Part shown: piece after piece, positions 1 through 12,648 of the stretch
How positions within the stretch are numbered: the stretch's first letter is position 1
How the letters are laid out: each line of letters opens with the position of its first letter
DNA from: Saccharum officinarum
Lineage: Eukaryota; Streptophyta; Magnoliopsida; Poales; Poaceae
Assembly (NCBI GenBank): GCA_020631735.1
Contig: CM036209.1
Location: 8,035,451-8,099,450 of the forward strand
Length of the DNA stretch: 64,000 nt
Direction of reading: 5' to 3'
The notes under the pieces: generated by a model
Told to the model about the DNA's origin: nothing
The model's input: only the letters and a program-made list of their open reading frames with translations
Databases searched by the model: none
Made by a program: the position numbers and the translations under genes

Positions 1-3000
1 AGGTTGCCGCGCCGGAGCCCCGAACCGCAGGGCTACTCCAGCCGCGGGGACCGAGCCTCTGCTCCATGACGCCGTAGTCGAGCACCGCCGCAATCGCTGC
101 CGCACGACACTCGCGCCTCGCGTTCGCCACAGCCGAGGTCATCAGCCGCGCTTGCCGCGAGCAGCCACCGTCCGCTGTTCTGTTTCTCTTCTCTGCCGGA
201 AGCAGAGCACCGCCGCACTCGCTAGCCGCCGGAGCACCGCGCCACTGCCGACTGCCGCCGTGCTCCCTCCCCTTCGTCCCCGACGCTACCGCCCGAGCCC
301 AGGAGCTCGCCGTGACCACTGCCATCCTGCATCCCTCACCCTCCGCCCCGTCTCTCCTGGCCCTCCTCTGTCTCTCTCCCTCGCTTTCTCTTTCTCCTCA
401 AGTGGTTCGGCGGGGATTGGAGAAGGAGACCGATGCCCGCACCTGGCCTAAGCCACGATGCAGCAACCAATCAGGGTGCACGGCCACATCACCAGGAGGG
501 ACCCATATGGCAGCCGCACAGCCTCTACCTCCTCCTCTCCTTCTCTGGGTGCACTTGGCTCACGTAGACTAAAGGCAGAAGGAGAAGGCCCACAACACAG
601 CACTGAGTGGGTCTACTGAATAGAGCAGCAGGCCGAGCCCACCAGCCTGGCCCACGCGTCAGCCTCTATGCTGGGAGGAAAACGGTACGCACACCCAGGA
701 GTTGTACACAGTAGAGTAAAATGTAAGCATTTTAATTACAGAAAAATTGCTTCAAAATTTTTAAATATACTAGAGTCATCCTAGATCGTACTTATATTTT
801 TCCACTCATTTTCATTAGATAAAATTATAGAAATAATTTCCATGCTCATTTCATTCGTGACTAGTCGATAAACTTCGGTAATTTATATCTTCATCATTTT
901 AATTTCGAATTCCATAATTCTTGCACTATAAATTTTCTAAAATAAAACCCCACATATTAAAATGCCTTTCCTAATTTTTGGTGCCCATTTAAATTCTAGG
1001 TATGATTGCTTTTTCTTTTCTTAAATATTAATTCGTAGTTGCATTAATTAATTAATAACCCGTATTATTAAATCGTCGCCTTAGTAGTAACCAACCACCC
1101 ACTCTAACCTAGCCCGTAGGAGCCACTTTGATTGGATGAAATACCTCTATCCAAATCTTACTTCAAATTGACATAATAATGATATGCTAGTTAACGACCC
1201 ATCACCCTGCTAGGACCAACCCGTCTAGGATCGATTGATTGCCTATGTGTGTCTTACATGCCTTGATTGTTATTTTCCTTGTTTGTGCTTCTTGTTTGTC
1301 AACGCAAGACCGCATAGGGTAGAGGACATGGAGACGACCCGATAGATCCTAGGAGCACGGCTACACCAGGACAGGAGCAAGGAGCACGCATGATCGAAAG
1401 CCTTGGATATACTCGTCAGCGAATGAAGGCAAGTCCTAATCCCCACCTATCTCCTATATTTTCATTCCTTTGTTTACTCCCCTTCTACCACCTCTACATT
1501 TTGCTAGCCTCCACCATAATCCACCATACTCAACCCTACCAACTGCTAATCTTAACACATACTACTTATTAAATCTCCATTCATGGATTAATATTGTTTT
1601 ATGATGAATTATGAGATTATTTATGATAATATGATTTATGAGAAGGTATTGGTTACCTTGATGAGATATGAGAAATATGAATTTGAGGATAATAACTATG
1701 CAACTTAATTTGGTAAAATTGGACTAACCTTGACATGGGGCGAGTGAGGGGTATTTCACGTGGTGTGGATTACCCTTTTGGCAGGTTCGCCTGGTAAGGG
1801 TTCCTGTTGGGAGATACTCATCTCGGTCACATAAGGACCGGTTCATTTGCCATCTCGCCTAGCCAGAATTTCGTACAACCACATGTCTATATGGGTAGAC
1901 TTGATCTCACACCCCGTTAGATAGAAGTATAATTTTCACTAGGAGGCCGGAGTGGCAACAGACTAACAGGAGAGGACACGACTGCTGTGTGATCTACCGT
2001 GGTCTGATCGGCATGGTTGCTTTGTGGTCTTCCATGTAAAATTTATTGTTGTGCCGTGTGCGAGCACCCTTTTATTATTTAATCTGGATGCTATGTGATC
2101 ATCCACCGGATGCTGTGTGATCATCCAACCACTCGATATTTTAGGATGCTGTGTGATCATCCTGATGCTTGTGGGTTCCGGTCCCTGAGTAGTCCGTGGT
2201 GGAATTATATGGAAATCTAAGGTAGCACCATCCAGGTACGAGGTCTCGTTAGGCCAGTTGCAGCCAGTCGCGATGGTGTTGGACTGTGCCTATCATGTGG
2301 GGAAATTTGTACAATCTCTGCAGAGTTTCCTAAATCTATTCAAATAGCCACGTCCTTTGAATGGGCAACCGCTGGGATGAGGTCCCAAATGATTAGACTA
2401 CAACAACTGTGATACTCTGGTAAGATGTATTTATGAATTTGGTAATCTATACTCAACTCGGGAACTGGTGAGGATGATAATACCCTGTCAGGGCCCAACC
2501 TATATTTATAACTACTTCACTCTACCACCTTTACCACTAACCACCTCTCTCTCTATATATAGCCTCCATCCACCTCTCCACCCAAAGTTAGGGCTTGCTG
2601 AGTATGTATGTACTCACCCCTCCTCCACTCTATATTTTTAGGAATGAAGCTGCAGGAGTATATTCGAGGATGAAGCTACCAAGGGCTACACAAGGATAGG
2701 ACGCCTGGAGCACATTTGAAGACGGAGCCGTACGACTACTCGAAGGAGTTACACTGGGACTACGACGATCGGGTTATAGGAATACGCTTAAGGAATAAGT
2801 CTAGGGTTACGTCCGCACTCCAAGTTGCCCGTAGGAATGGATCCACGTTGTTATAGGACCGTTGTCTTAGATCTCTGATATACAATGTAAGGCCAGTGGC
2901 CCAAGCTATGCAACCCAAACCATGTAATATATTTCTCTATTAGTAATAAAAGTATGGTTTTTGATATCAATCTTGTTCGAATTGTGCGTATCAGCTACTG

Positions 3001-3055
3001 ATCCAGGGACTGATACATGATGCACAGTGGACCCTAAATTGGGGGCCCGATAGAT
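1..3055 (+). mobile_element. Ty3/gypsy LTR, 3' part, cut by window start
   Basis: No gene is recognisable here. The stretch is GC-rich to about 700 and AT-rich after that. It carries landmarks shared with the gypsy LTRs at 50.6-60.8 kb. The string TCTGCAGAGTT near 2315 matches the block around 52825 and 60207. A 'gctgagtatgtatgtactcaccc'-like stretch near 2598 and a downstream 'ctactgatccagggactgatac' stretch near 2993 resemble the 3' end of grass Tekay-type LTRs (family assignment from memory). The expected LTR end and tRNA primer site are not seen after 3055, so the right edge is approximate. Open frames in 33-572 look like by-products of base composition. Confidence 0.45.
2086..2162. repeat. 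Three copies of a 19-bp semi-palindromic repeat
   Basis: GGATGCTRTGTGATCATCC occurs at 2086-2104, 2108-2126 and 2144-2162. The outer GGATG and CATCC arms are complementary, so each unit can fold back on itself. It lies inside the left LTR fragment. Function unknown. Confidence 0.85.
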
Positions 3056-3663
3056 AAGATCTTGATTTTCTCCACTATTTTGATGAGAGATCTATGCTAG
3101 GGTTTAGGATAATCATTTGATTAGTTGGTAGGGTTAGGGTTCTAATCTTGTAATTAAGTTCTACTATTTTCCAAATCATGCATGCTATTTGGGGTTGTTT
3201 TTATGTGGTTAAAAATCATAGAAAAATTATATTTCAGTAGTAGACTTCATCTTTGCTTCAGCATAGAGATCATATTTTTAGCCCTTATGGTTTGGGAGAT
3301 ACGATCGTTGTTGGATGATGTATTTTGTCAGACTTCTAGATAGTATTAGATGCATTCAGTTTTATGATAGCTAAAGTTTAGAGTCTCGTGGAATAATCTA
3401 CATAAAAGTTGTAAGAAAATCCATAAGTTTTCCAATGGTATACAGTAGGTGGCAGATGTTCAGCAGAACTTTCGTTATACTTGTTTTAATGGTCTGCTTT
3501 TGTACTGTTGTCTAAAAAGTTTAGTTTGTTTGCGGCCTTGTTTTGGATATCATAATTTTTTAAAATCCAAAATTCATAACACGAAAGTTGCATATAATGC
3601 CTTGTATATTCTAACAAAGTTTCATATTCTTAATACAAGTGATTTGTCTGCAGTAAAAGTGTA

Positions 3664-4043
3664 AAGTAGGGTTTCTGTCGTCTATGTTGCGTGGATACTT
3701 TTGAGAGGTGCCAAATCCGTATCCGATACGAATCGGATATGGATACTCCTTGGATACATGTCGGATACGTATCCTAGCCACACTAAAAAAACTGGATACT
3801 TTATGGTTAGGATACTCATATTCGATACAGTTATGCCAACTTAGATACTGCATGTGAAGTAGGGTTTCTGCTGTCTATGCTGCGTGGATACTTCTGAGAG
3901 GTGCCACATCTGCATCTGATACGTATCAGATATCAATACTCCTTGGATACACGTCGGATATATATCCTAGCCACACTAAGAAAAACTGGATACTTTATGG
4001 TTAGATACTTGTATTCGATACAGTTTTCCCAACTTAGATACTA
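3664..4043. repeat. Two tandem ~187-bp units rich in ATACGTAT palindromes
   Basis: Both units start AAGTAGGGTTTCTG (3664 and 3857, period 193) and end CAACTTAGATACT. Each contains several GGATAC/GTATCC half-sites, such as TCCGATACGAATCGGA in unit 1 and a CTGATACGTATCAG core in unit 2. The units are roughly 85-90% alike by eye. An open frame on each strand runs through them but looks incidental. Confidence 0.8.
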
Positions 4044-4380
4044 CCGAAAACTAGATAACAGCCTACATAGGCCCAACTATTATGAAAAGCAATCGGCTTT
4101 GCTATCCTCATATCATTACGTAGCCGCTGCAATCCAGGATCCCCTCTCACGTCGCTCCTTTCTTCTCCACTTGTTCCTCAGGTCAGGCGTAAGATTAGAA
4201 TCCCCTTCGTCAATAGGAAATGGTGAAATTACCTAAAATTGGTTTTCATTTTTTTTACTTTCTACCAATCAATGTGTTATATAAATTGCTTGGAACTGCT
4301 AAATTTTAAGTTACAACTTGCTAGATAACTACTTTTATAGCTTGTAGTTCATATACATTAATTATTATATTAAAATATAT

Positions 4381-4470
4381 TAGACGTATCCCCGTGTCAG
4401 TGTTTTTTGAGGAATGTTATATCCGCGTGTCCGATACGTATCATATCCCATATTTGTATCCGTATCGATG
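4381..4470. repeat. Detached fragment of the same GATACGTATC repeat family
   Basis: It contains GACGTATCCCCGTGTC, CCGATACGTATC and CCGTATCGATGG, matching the vocabulary of the tandem units 340 bp upstream. It may be the far end of one larger, unnamed element spanning 3664-4470. Confidence 0.5.
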
Positions 4471-5456
4471 GACTAGTTTGCTAAGGGAACAATTTTCAAC
4501 AATTGATGGATTAAAATAAACATTTGTCCTAATATATGGATGTCTACTTGGTCTACACAGCGGTTTATAATAATTTTCCTTCTAATTTAAAAGCAATAGA
4601 ACTGCACAATTTAGAAAATAATAGTGAACTGTATAGTTATTAAATTATTGTCCACAATAGAATACGTTGGTGTTTAGACCTAGATTTGAGGGATATTTCA
4701 GTTTTTTTTACAACGGCAGAGGTGGTAATTTGATACAAACTAAATAAGTTACTTTATATTATCTTTTAGAATGGAAGACGTGTGTTGTTTGAAAGAAAAT
4801 TTAGGAATTATCTATAATATCTTTTGTAATGGTAGTCGTGAGTAATTCAGATATAAATTTAGAGGCATTTAAGATTATCTTTCATAACGACAGACGTATG
4901 CAAATTTAGAGGTTGCTTTGATGGATGAGGTGAGTATTTGCTAGAAATCACTCAAGACCTAATCATTATTATTGGTAATGACGATTATAATTTACCAAGC
5001 TAAAAGTTATTATTGGGGATGAAGATTATAATTTAGCAAATTAAAGGCATGGTGTTTCTGATTCCGTGAGGAACTTTAGAATTTATGTTTTTCTAATAAC
5101 GTGTATCATGAGAATTAATTTAGAGGCTTTGTTAAGTTGGATACCCCTCTTACTAGTAATAATATTAATAAGATACTATATATAGTATAGTTGGCCATAC
5201 TATATACCTAGAGGGGCACGTGGTTTGCTGGTGCCTAATAGGAGTCTTGGTTTATCTATGAAGTGCAGGTTTGTTGAAGCCAAAAAAAGGGGGCGATCTT
5301 ATCTTCGGACTCAAGAAAAAATCTTGTCCTAGCCATTCGTGCTTGTTGCAACTCACAAGTATTTTGTGGCAGATAAAGTCATTCCACTAAATTTAGAAAA
5401 TCGGTTCGTAGTCTCGGACCAAGGCCACGTTAGTCCAACCCTGAGCAAGCTTCGTA

Positions 5457-5716
5457 TTCCCTCCACCCTAAAATAAGTGTCGTTCTCATTTTACAAGGAG
5501 TTAAACGCTTTTAACTTTGACCAAATATAAACAAGAAAATATTTATATTTGTAGCACATAACTGGTATCATTAGATAGATCGTTGAATCTATTTTCGTAA
5601 TAAATTTATTCAAAGATAAAAAATATTGCTAATATTTTCTACAAATCTAATTAAACTTAAAAAAAACTTGACCCATATGGATACTATACAGACACTTTAT
5701 TTTGGGACTAAGGGAG
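5457..5716. mobile_element. Stowaway-like MITE (Tc1/mariner), 260 bp
   Basis: The termini are TTCCCTCCACCCTAAAATAA on the left and the inverse TTATTTTGGGACTAAGGGAG on the right, the standard grass Stowaway ends. The element is flanked by TA at 5455-5456 and 5717-5718. It has no coding capacity and was presumably mobilised by a mariner-like transposase elsewhere. Confidence 0.92.
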
Positions 5717-5803
5717 TATATACCAGCCCTCGTGGACTTGTGGTTGTGATAATTGGCCACGGAGGCTAAGTAACTTTCATGCTCCGCCAGGAATTTCAGC
5801 TAA

Positions 5804-6077
5804 GGGCCTGTTTAGATACCAAATTTCACCCTAAATTCTACTATGCAAAAAGAAGATTTTCTGTCACATCAAAATACCGGTACATACATGGAGTACTAAA
5901 TATAGATGAAATAAAAAACTAATTGCACAGTTTTGTTGTATTTTACGAGACGAACATTTTGAGTCTAATTAATCAATGTTTGGACAAAAATTTACAAATA
6001 CAAACGAAATGCTACAGTGCATAATCTTGCACTGTGCTGATTTGGCGGCTCCCAATTCAGCCGAACTAAACACGGCC
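5804..6077 (+). mobile_element. Tourist/PIF-Harbinger-like MITE, 274 bp
   Basis: It starts GGGCCTGTTTAGATACC and ends AACTAAACACGGCC, imperfect inverted termini, with TAA at 5801-5803 and 6078-6080 as a 3-bp target duplication. The interior carries the typical CTACTATGCAAAAAG and GAGTCTAATTAATCA stretches. A second member lies at 6772-7057 in the opposite orientation. The superfamily is inferred from the 3-bp TSD. Confidence 0.82.
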
Positions 6078-6221
6078 TAATAGTCCAAATCATTAAAGCC
6101 TTGTAATGAAGTCTTAGCATGTTGCCTGATCGCACACTACAGTGGTGAGTGGTGGATATCAACATCTATCGCTTCAATAATAAATCGAAGGCAAGGAAGA
6201 GCAAATAGACACGTTTACAAG

Positions 6222-6395
6222 CAGTGGCGGATCTAAAGGGGGGCTGGGGGGCTCCAGCCCCCCTAATGGCTTGATTTACCACCAAATTACTGTAGCAAAC
6301 CTCAAAATCACCATTAAATCTTTATGCAAATCAACATCTCCATTGTTTTAGCCCCCCTTATTCATGCAAATCAACAAAAATAAGCATCGCCACTG
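6222..6395. mobile_element. Non-autonomous hAT MITE, 174 bp, perfect 8-bp TSD
   Basis: The inverted ends are CAGTGGCGGATC and the imperfect GCATCGCCACTG. TTTACAAG is duplicated exactly on both sides (6214-6221 and 6396-6403). The 8-bp duplication and CAGTGGCG terminus are hAT hallmarks. No ORF. Confidence 0.93.
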
Positions 6396-6771
6396 TTTAC
6401 AAGATACAAGAATTCAACAAAAATAAGCACACCATGCATGATAGCCATCCACCTGGCTACTACTTCTAGTATAACCAAAATTTTCTGCTCGCTGAAATAG
6501 TAAAAAGCATGCACATACACATACAACAACCTCTGTCTCCCTTAAATTGCCAATGCCGCCCATTATAGTTGTACGTGCCTCACTCTGGCACACTGAGTAA
6601 CTCGTGTGTGATCTAGTATGGATTGAAAGTGAACAAATAGTTTCCAAGAAGATGTCGTTCTTTCGTTGGAGATCGAGATAAAGATTGGCTACGATTTCCA
6701 ATGCAAGCAACCTAGCGGGAGGTATTGAACTCATTGTTTGAAAAGACACACACACAAAACTCATGTTTGAA

Positions 6772-7057
6772 GGCCTTGTTTAGATTTCCGAATCGGTACG
6801 CCGATTTGGGCACTGTTGCTACAGTGTTCCGGTCGGAATACTGTAGCAATTTTTGTTTTTTAGTGCAAAAAATTGTCCAAAAATTGATTAATTAGACTCA
6901 AAATGTTCGTCTAGCAAAGTACAACAAAACTGTGGAATTAGTTTATGATTTCATCTACATTTAGTACTCCATACATTTGCCGACATTTTGATGTGATAGG
7001 GAATCTCCTTTTTGCATAGTAGAATTTAGAGGTGAATTTGGGTATCTAAACAAGGCC
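6772..7057 (-). mobile_element. Tourist/PIF-Harbinger-like MITE, 286 bp, inverted relative
   Basis: The ends are GGCCTTGTTTAGAT and ATCTAAACAAGGCC, perfect 14-bp inverted repeats, with GAA as the 3-bp target duplication (6769-6771 and 7058-7060). Its interior is the reverse complement of the family member at 5804-6077, for example CATAGTAGAATTTAG against CTAAATTCTACTATG. Confidence 0.88.
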
Positions 7058-7060
7058 GAA

Positions 7061-7543
7061 GAGAGAGACGCCAGGGGGGCTATACATGCTGCCACTTTGT
7101 CCTAGGTTATGTGTGAAAACCAAAGATGCCACCTCTGGTCGTCGACATCACGAGAGGGATATATGTACTATGGATCATTGGAGACTGGAAAAGAATGGAT
7201 AACTATATGAAGGAAACGACAAAAACATACAGTATGATTTTAGATCAGTGCGTTTATCCTATCGGCCATAGTCCTTTGTATTACGTCGACAGTCAAATTG
7301 GGCCAAGTCTAGCAAAACTGGCAAAACTAGTTTCTCTACTGTGTATGACCATTTTGTCCCTCCAATCCCAAGCAAACGAAATGAAATTCGTTCTTCTCTT
7401 TCAATGTCACTAGAGATAAGTACGAGTTTATTTCTGCAACAAACAAATAAAATAAAGATATGTACAATGACAGCAAGCACACAACCACATGTTGATGGCA
7501 TGTTCAATACTCAAATAAAAAAAATCACAGCCACACGTAATGA
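7061..7543. other. Short stretch without a recognised gene
   Basis: Open frames exist on both strands (7126-7413 and 7259-7507) but overlap head to head and show no known motif. This is presumably the pre-insertion flank of the gypsy LTR that begins at 7544. Confidence 0.5.
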
Positions 7544-10500
7544 TGTAACACCCTAAATTTTGCAATTTTGAAATATAGTTAAAATAATTTAATTCTGTAT
7601 TTTTGTGCTCATGAAAATATAGGAAAATAAAATTTTCCATTAAACTAAACTTCATCATAAGGTGTAGCAACATTCTTTTGCATACATGCTGGTGCATATG
7701 CTTTATTGTACTGTGTGGTTTTTGTAACAGAACCGACCAAAATTATAAGAGCACAAGTACAAAAACAAACGTTCAAAACGCTCAAATTTTCGAACTTGAG
7801 CCCATATAATCCCGGTAGTCAATTGAAACCACGAAGGATTTCAAACCAACTCGCTTACAACCAAGATCGCATCATTCAACATAACACATCACACGTTACA
7901 TTTCACAAGTACTTAAGAAGAAATTTACAACACCACGCAGTCGTAATTATTACAAACCAAGTTTATAAAGTAACGGAAGCATAAGTACACACACTTAGTT
8001 CAAGTATGATTGCCAGTCTTACGGATCATGATCCCACAAAAGCATTAAGGAAAGTAGACTAAAAGACGATCACGCCCAAGTGATCTAGTCCTCGTCACCC
8101 GCTGGGTGGAGGCAGTTCTTGCAGAAGCCCTGATGAAACATGTTATCTGCAACAGGAGTGAATAAACCCTGAGTACGAGAATGTACTTAGCTAGACTTAC
8201 CCGTCGAACGGAAAATAAAAGATACCAAGGATCATGCAAGGCTTTCTTAAAGTGGAGCTGGCTGACATCTTATTTGCGGAAAAGCATAAGTAGTAGTAAC
8301 TCTTTTAACCTGTACCAGCAGTTGTTTTTAGCATTAACCTGTCAGCTATCTTAGCACCTGTATTAAACAATCACTTGATTATTAAGCAAACATTAATAAC
8401 CATAGCAGGTATAAATTGAGGCAACATTAAATCATTATCCAATTAACCATCCGTTCAATTAATGAAATCTACGTTGTCGCTGCTCAAATCAAGTGCTCAC
8501 TAACCAGGAGCGGTCGCCGTTCAACTAATGCCGCATCCCCAAGGGAAACACTCTGCTAGGTGATAGGGACTCTAACCCCCCTTGGTCTTACACCAATGTC
8601 CCCAAGCACATCCTTACTTCCTCCAAGATGCGCGCTTGACGTCCCGATTCTCGGCCTGAACTGTATTACTCGGCTTCACGGTCGGAACGGCTTACCTGGC
8701 CAACTAAGTGTTAAACTGCGTTCAACATGACTCAAGGACATACAGTGAATCGGTCCTTAAACGAATCAGACGGGCATAGCTTCGCACCCAAGACGTGAAG
8801 TGTCTTGCGGCTGCACTATCGAACTCCCGCCCGGTCTCAAATTCATTTTTAAGCATGGTTCCATCCACGATAGCAAATATAGCCAATCGTGACCCACCTT
8901 ATCCAAAAGCTTGCGGATGACAGTAAATCACCCGACTTCTACCGTACTAAGCATTACTAAGCATGTACCACGTTCCCGACTGTAAATAGGCTTTACAGGA
9001 TAATTTCTGGACAAGGAATGATATGTGCAACAAGTGTTTTCATTCAACTCTTACAACTTAATGCAATAAACAAGTAAGAGTACTCAAATCATAGATATCC
9101 AAATGTTGGGTTAGCATGCACTGGGGCTTGCCTTTCAAAAAGGAAGAAGGGCGGTGGTCAGGGCACTCATGCAGCTCTTCAACGGCGCTTTCTTCGCTTG
9201 CCAGCACTTCGGGCTCCTCCGGCTGCTCCTGCTCCTCCTCTGGATGTGCTCCCTCGAACTCCAGGAGCGTCACCCCCTCCGGCACACATATTGCATGAAT
9301 GCAGAAATAAATTTCATGGATGCATAAGAATGAATACAACATGCTCGGTGAATGCAAATCTGAACTGCAGCAACACTTAACGCTCTATTCAAATCACTTT
9401 ACAAAACGTGCAAATCTCTTCTCCGATAGAGAAGTACTTACCCAATCTACTCAACCTAATGTATAGTTGCTCTTCCTCAGTTAAGGACCTAACACCTAAA
9501 TAATCAACAAGAACAAAATTACTTAAGTTTATCACGATCCTAACCCATTCCAGCAACACATAAATCTAGACAGCAGTTTGGTTTTTCAACCATAACTGGA
9601 GATCTATAAATCCAAAAGACACGATACACGACAATATGGAAAGCTTATAAAATGCTCTATAATTCATTTTCAGACCTCAAGACTTGATTCCCACATTTAC
9701 CTAGTCGAATTCTTAAAGTTCCAGAATCTGTCCTCTCCAATGGAGAGCAGTCATTTCTGGACAGCAACTTCAAACAGCTATAACTCCTAAACTACTAGAC
9801 CAAATACCACCAAATTTTGAAACAAACTAGTTTAAGAAGTCTAATACAACTTTGGTATTCACAAGATTCTCAGCAAACACCTTTATCAAGGTCTAAACCC
9901 AGAAATGCTACTAGTTGTACAGGGGACATAGAAATGTGAAAATTAAATATTTACCTATGTGCCAAACTACCCTTTTGACCAAACTCATGGTACCACTAGA
10001 TCACATATGAGCTAAAACCACCAGAAAGTAAAGTACACCAAATCAAATCATTTATTTTAATCATTTTATTAATTTAATTGATTAATTAAGTGAGAAAATA
10101 AACCTATATGCAAACTGCTCAGAAAATTCTAAAAAAATTACATAGGACTCTATACCTGCTAGGAGGCTACTGTAAAAATTTGAGCCAAAGTTATCAATAG
10201 AAACTCCCTACACAAAATTCACAATCCAGCAAGGCTGATTTTAGCCTAATTAAGAAATCATATTGAAAAATATTAAACAACAGAAATAATATTTTTCCTA
10301 GCAATCCTAAGGTACCAGAACACTCTCCACAAAATTTTATGATCATTGGACATATAGAAAAATTATGAAAATTCATTCAAGTACCCCCTAATATAAAATG
10401 ACAAAGGCATAACTTAAAAACTACTCAAACAATAGCATCCCAATTTTCACCAGAGCTAGCATGTACATAAAATAGCACACCCACCAAATTTTATAATTTT

Positions 10501-12632
10501 TGGAGCACTAAAACTCAAGTTATAACATAATCAAGTTTGCATCCAATTTAAAACACATTTTAAAGATCTATTTAATTCTTCTAGAATTTAAACAACACAT
10601 ATACCTTTTATATTTTTCCTAAATACTACACTTTACACATATCCTAACAAACTTGGAATCACCTCAATTGGATCTACCAAATGTGAGATATGGAATTTAC
10701 AAAATAGCATTAGAATCTATGAAAAATAAAAAGAAAAACAAAAATGAAACCCTAACCCGACCAATGGGCCGACCTGCTCACGCGCGGCCCATGATCGCGC
10801 GCGGCTCGCCCGACCGACGTGGCCCACCTGGCCCGTGCGCGTGCTGGCAGCGGGCCCCACGTGTCAGGGACACAGTGGCAGGGGAGCGAGGCTGCCGAAC
10901 TCCGGCGAGCTCAAGCTCGTCGGCGACGGCTTCGCCGATGAAACAAAGTGTACCAACGCGTCCTCCTTGACCTCCTGCATCTACTAACCCTCGAATCGTG
11001 AACACTACTAGGTCCTAGCGACGACGGCCATGGTGGCGGCGGCTCGGTGGTGGCGCGCGGTGGTGCGCCGGTGAACTCCGACCACTAGATGGCCAGCCGA
11101 GGTGCGTATCAGCTCCATGGAGCCATGGCAGACCTAACGAGGCTACTAATGAGGGCCGGGGTGAAGTGGAGGAGCATGGCCGTGTGCGAGAACCAGCGGC
11201 GGCCATGGCGCGACGGTGCGCGGCAGTGTTCCGGCATGACGGGAGCACCTTGCCTGGTAACGTCATCACGTGAGCATCAAGACGGGAAGGGAAAGGCGAG
11301 ACAAGAACCAAATGAGAGGGAAGAGCTCTATGCAGTGCTGGCCACGGAGGACCGTGAGGACGGCGGTGCTCCGGTGAGCTCCGAGCGGGGAACAAGTCGG
11401 CAATGCGCCCTTATATTCGCACGATTGACTCAACTAAGAGGTGGAGGAGGTAGAGGGGTCCATGGCGGAGCTGTGGGCAGAGTTTGGTAGGCTGTGGTGC
11501 GGTGGCAAGCGAGCGCGAGCTCATCGGAGCAAGGGTGGCAATGCGGCTCGGTTTCTCCGCCTTGGCTTGGAGAGAGCGAGAGAGAGAGAGAGGCAGAGGC
11601 GGGAGTGAAGGCGATTGTGGCGTCGTGGTGCTCTAGAGACACTCCCAGACCTGACCGGTGGGCCCGTGGCTAGCGTACAGATGCCACGGCGTGCCCACAT
11701 GGTAGCAAAGGCCTATGCCCGGTCGGCCACGACTGTGCTCTAAATGTCTAAATCTGGCTTGATGGAGACGACTGACAGCCAGACTTTGACGCTCCAGGTC
11801 TCCCAAACAAGGCCGACTTAGTGAAAACTGTAAACATCAAAGTTGTAGAGGGATACAAGATCTACAAGTTCGTCAATAGGAGCTCGAGCTGGTTTGGCAC
11901 AGTTAGAGAGTTACAGTGTCCCAAAGAAGGCAACCTTGCAACTGCATTTCAGTTAGGACTTAGCCAAAAATGCTAAGTCCCAAAACAACCACCTCTACTG
12001 ACTTGTGGGCCACTTTTGAGGGTGTTTTGGTCATTTTCATGAGATGCCCATATTGAAACTTTTGTTTCCTATAAAATTCTCTACAACTTTTGTTAAGGGT
12101 GCACCTCCATGCAAGATCTCTAAGCTAGACTTTTTAAACAGTCAAACGAAAGCACTCTAGAGCTCAAAACTTGGTCAACAACACTTAGGAGGGCAATTTG
12201 GTCATTTTGGTCAACATGAACATTGTTCCATTAATGATCCTAAGTGTGATTAAGGTGTTATAGGACATAGTTAACTACTCTACACATTGGTTACACACAA
12301 TTCCCAATGTCACATAAGTTGAAACAAATAAAACAAGCATTTCTACCAAAATGTTTCACTACAATGTTGCATATGTTTCAAGCCCTTGTTGCAATAATTA
12401 AACTTATCATGGTATACTAACAACATTGCCATGTTTCAAAGTATGAGACACCCATGTTGCATCAACATGTTGCACCACTCACATTTCATAAGCTAACAAT
12501 TATGAAACAAACTTATTGGAGTATGTTGCATACTCATGTTGCAAGCAAAACAAAGGCATAAATGAGATGAATGGTGCTCGTGCTTATGAAATGCAAGTGC
12601 AAATATGTGAGCCAAACACCTGGGGTGTTACA
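7544..12632 (-). repeat. Long LTR (5.09 kb) of a minus-strand Ty3/gypsy element
   Basis: On the plus strand it begins TGTAACACCC and ends GGGTGTTACA, a perfect 10-bp terminal inverted repeat with TG...CA ends. A polypurine tract (read on the minus strand) and pol coding sequence abut the 12632 end, so this is the 3' LTR of an element read right to left. The sequence is AT-rich with a GC-rich block at 10750-11650, probably the promoter and leader part. At 5.1 kb it is long for this group, so an unrecognised insertion inside it is possible. The opposing open frames at 9058-9380 and 10653-11642 are treated as by-products. Confidence 0.7.
11410..11418 (-). promoter_or_regulatory. Possible TATA box of the minus-strand LTR
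   Basis: Read on the minus strand it is GAATATAAG, at the edge of the GC-rich block where an LTR U3/R junction would be expected. Position and sequence are the only support. Confidence 0.3.
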
Positions 12633-12648
12633 TCCCTCCCCCTTATAG
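12633..12648 (-). promoter_or_regulatory. Polypurine tract of the minus-strand gypsy element
   Basis: The minus strand reads TATAAGGGGGAGGGA directly before the LTR start TGTAACACCC. This is the plus-strand DNA synthesis primer site and fixes the element's orientation. Confidence 0.8.

Larger units (their letters stand above)
3056..5454. other. AT-rich stretch without a recognised gene
   Basis: Apart from the palindromic tandem repeats at 3664-4043 and the related piece at 4381-4470, I see no gene or element boundary. Around 3385-3440 there is a 'gttgtaagaaaatccataagttttccaa' type sequence. It resembles the leader motif of the gypsy element at 54.6 and 55.7 kb, so the left part may still be internal gypsy DNA. 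Confidence 0.5.

Noticed and set aside
33..572. Overlapping GC-rich open frames on both strands
   Set aside because: Head-to-head frames in GC-rich LTR-like DNA, low-complexity Ala/Arg/Ser/Pro translation, no motif.
6414..6764. 116-codon minus-strand ORF
   Set aside because: No motif, lies between two MITEs, composition like translated AT-rich non-coding DNA.
9058..9380. Opposing ORFs rich in Glu/Pro or Ser/Cys
   Set aside because: Mirror translations of one CTCCTC-rich tract inside the long LTR.
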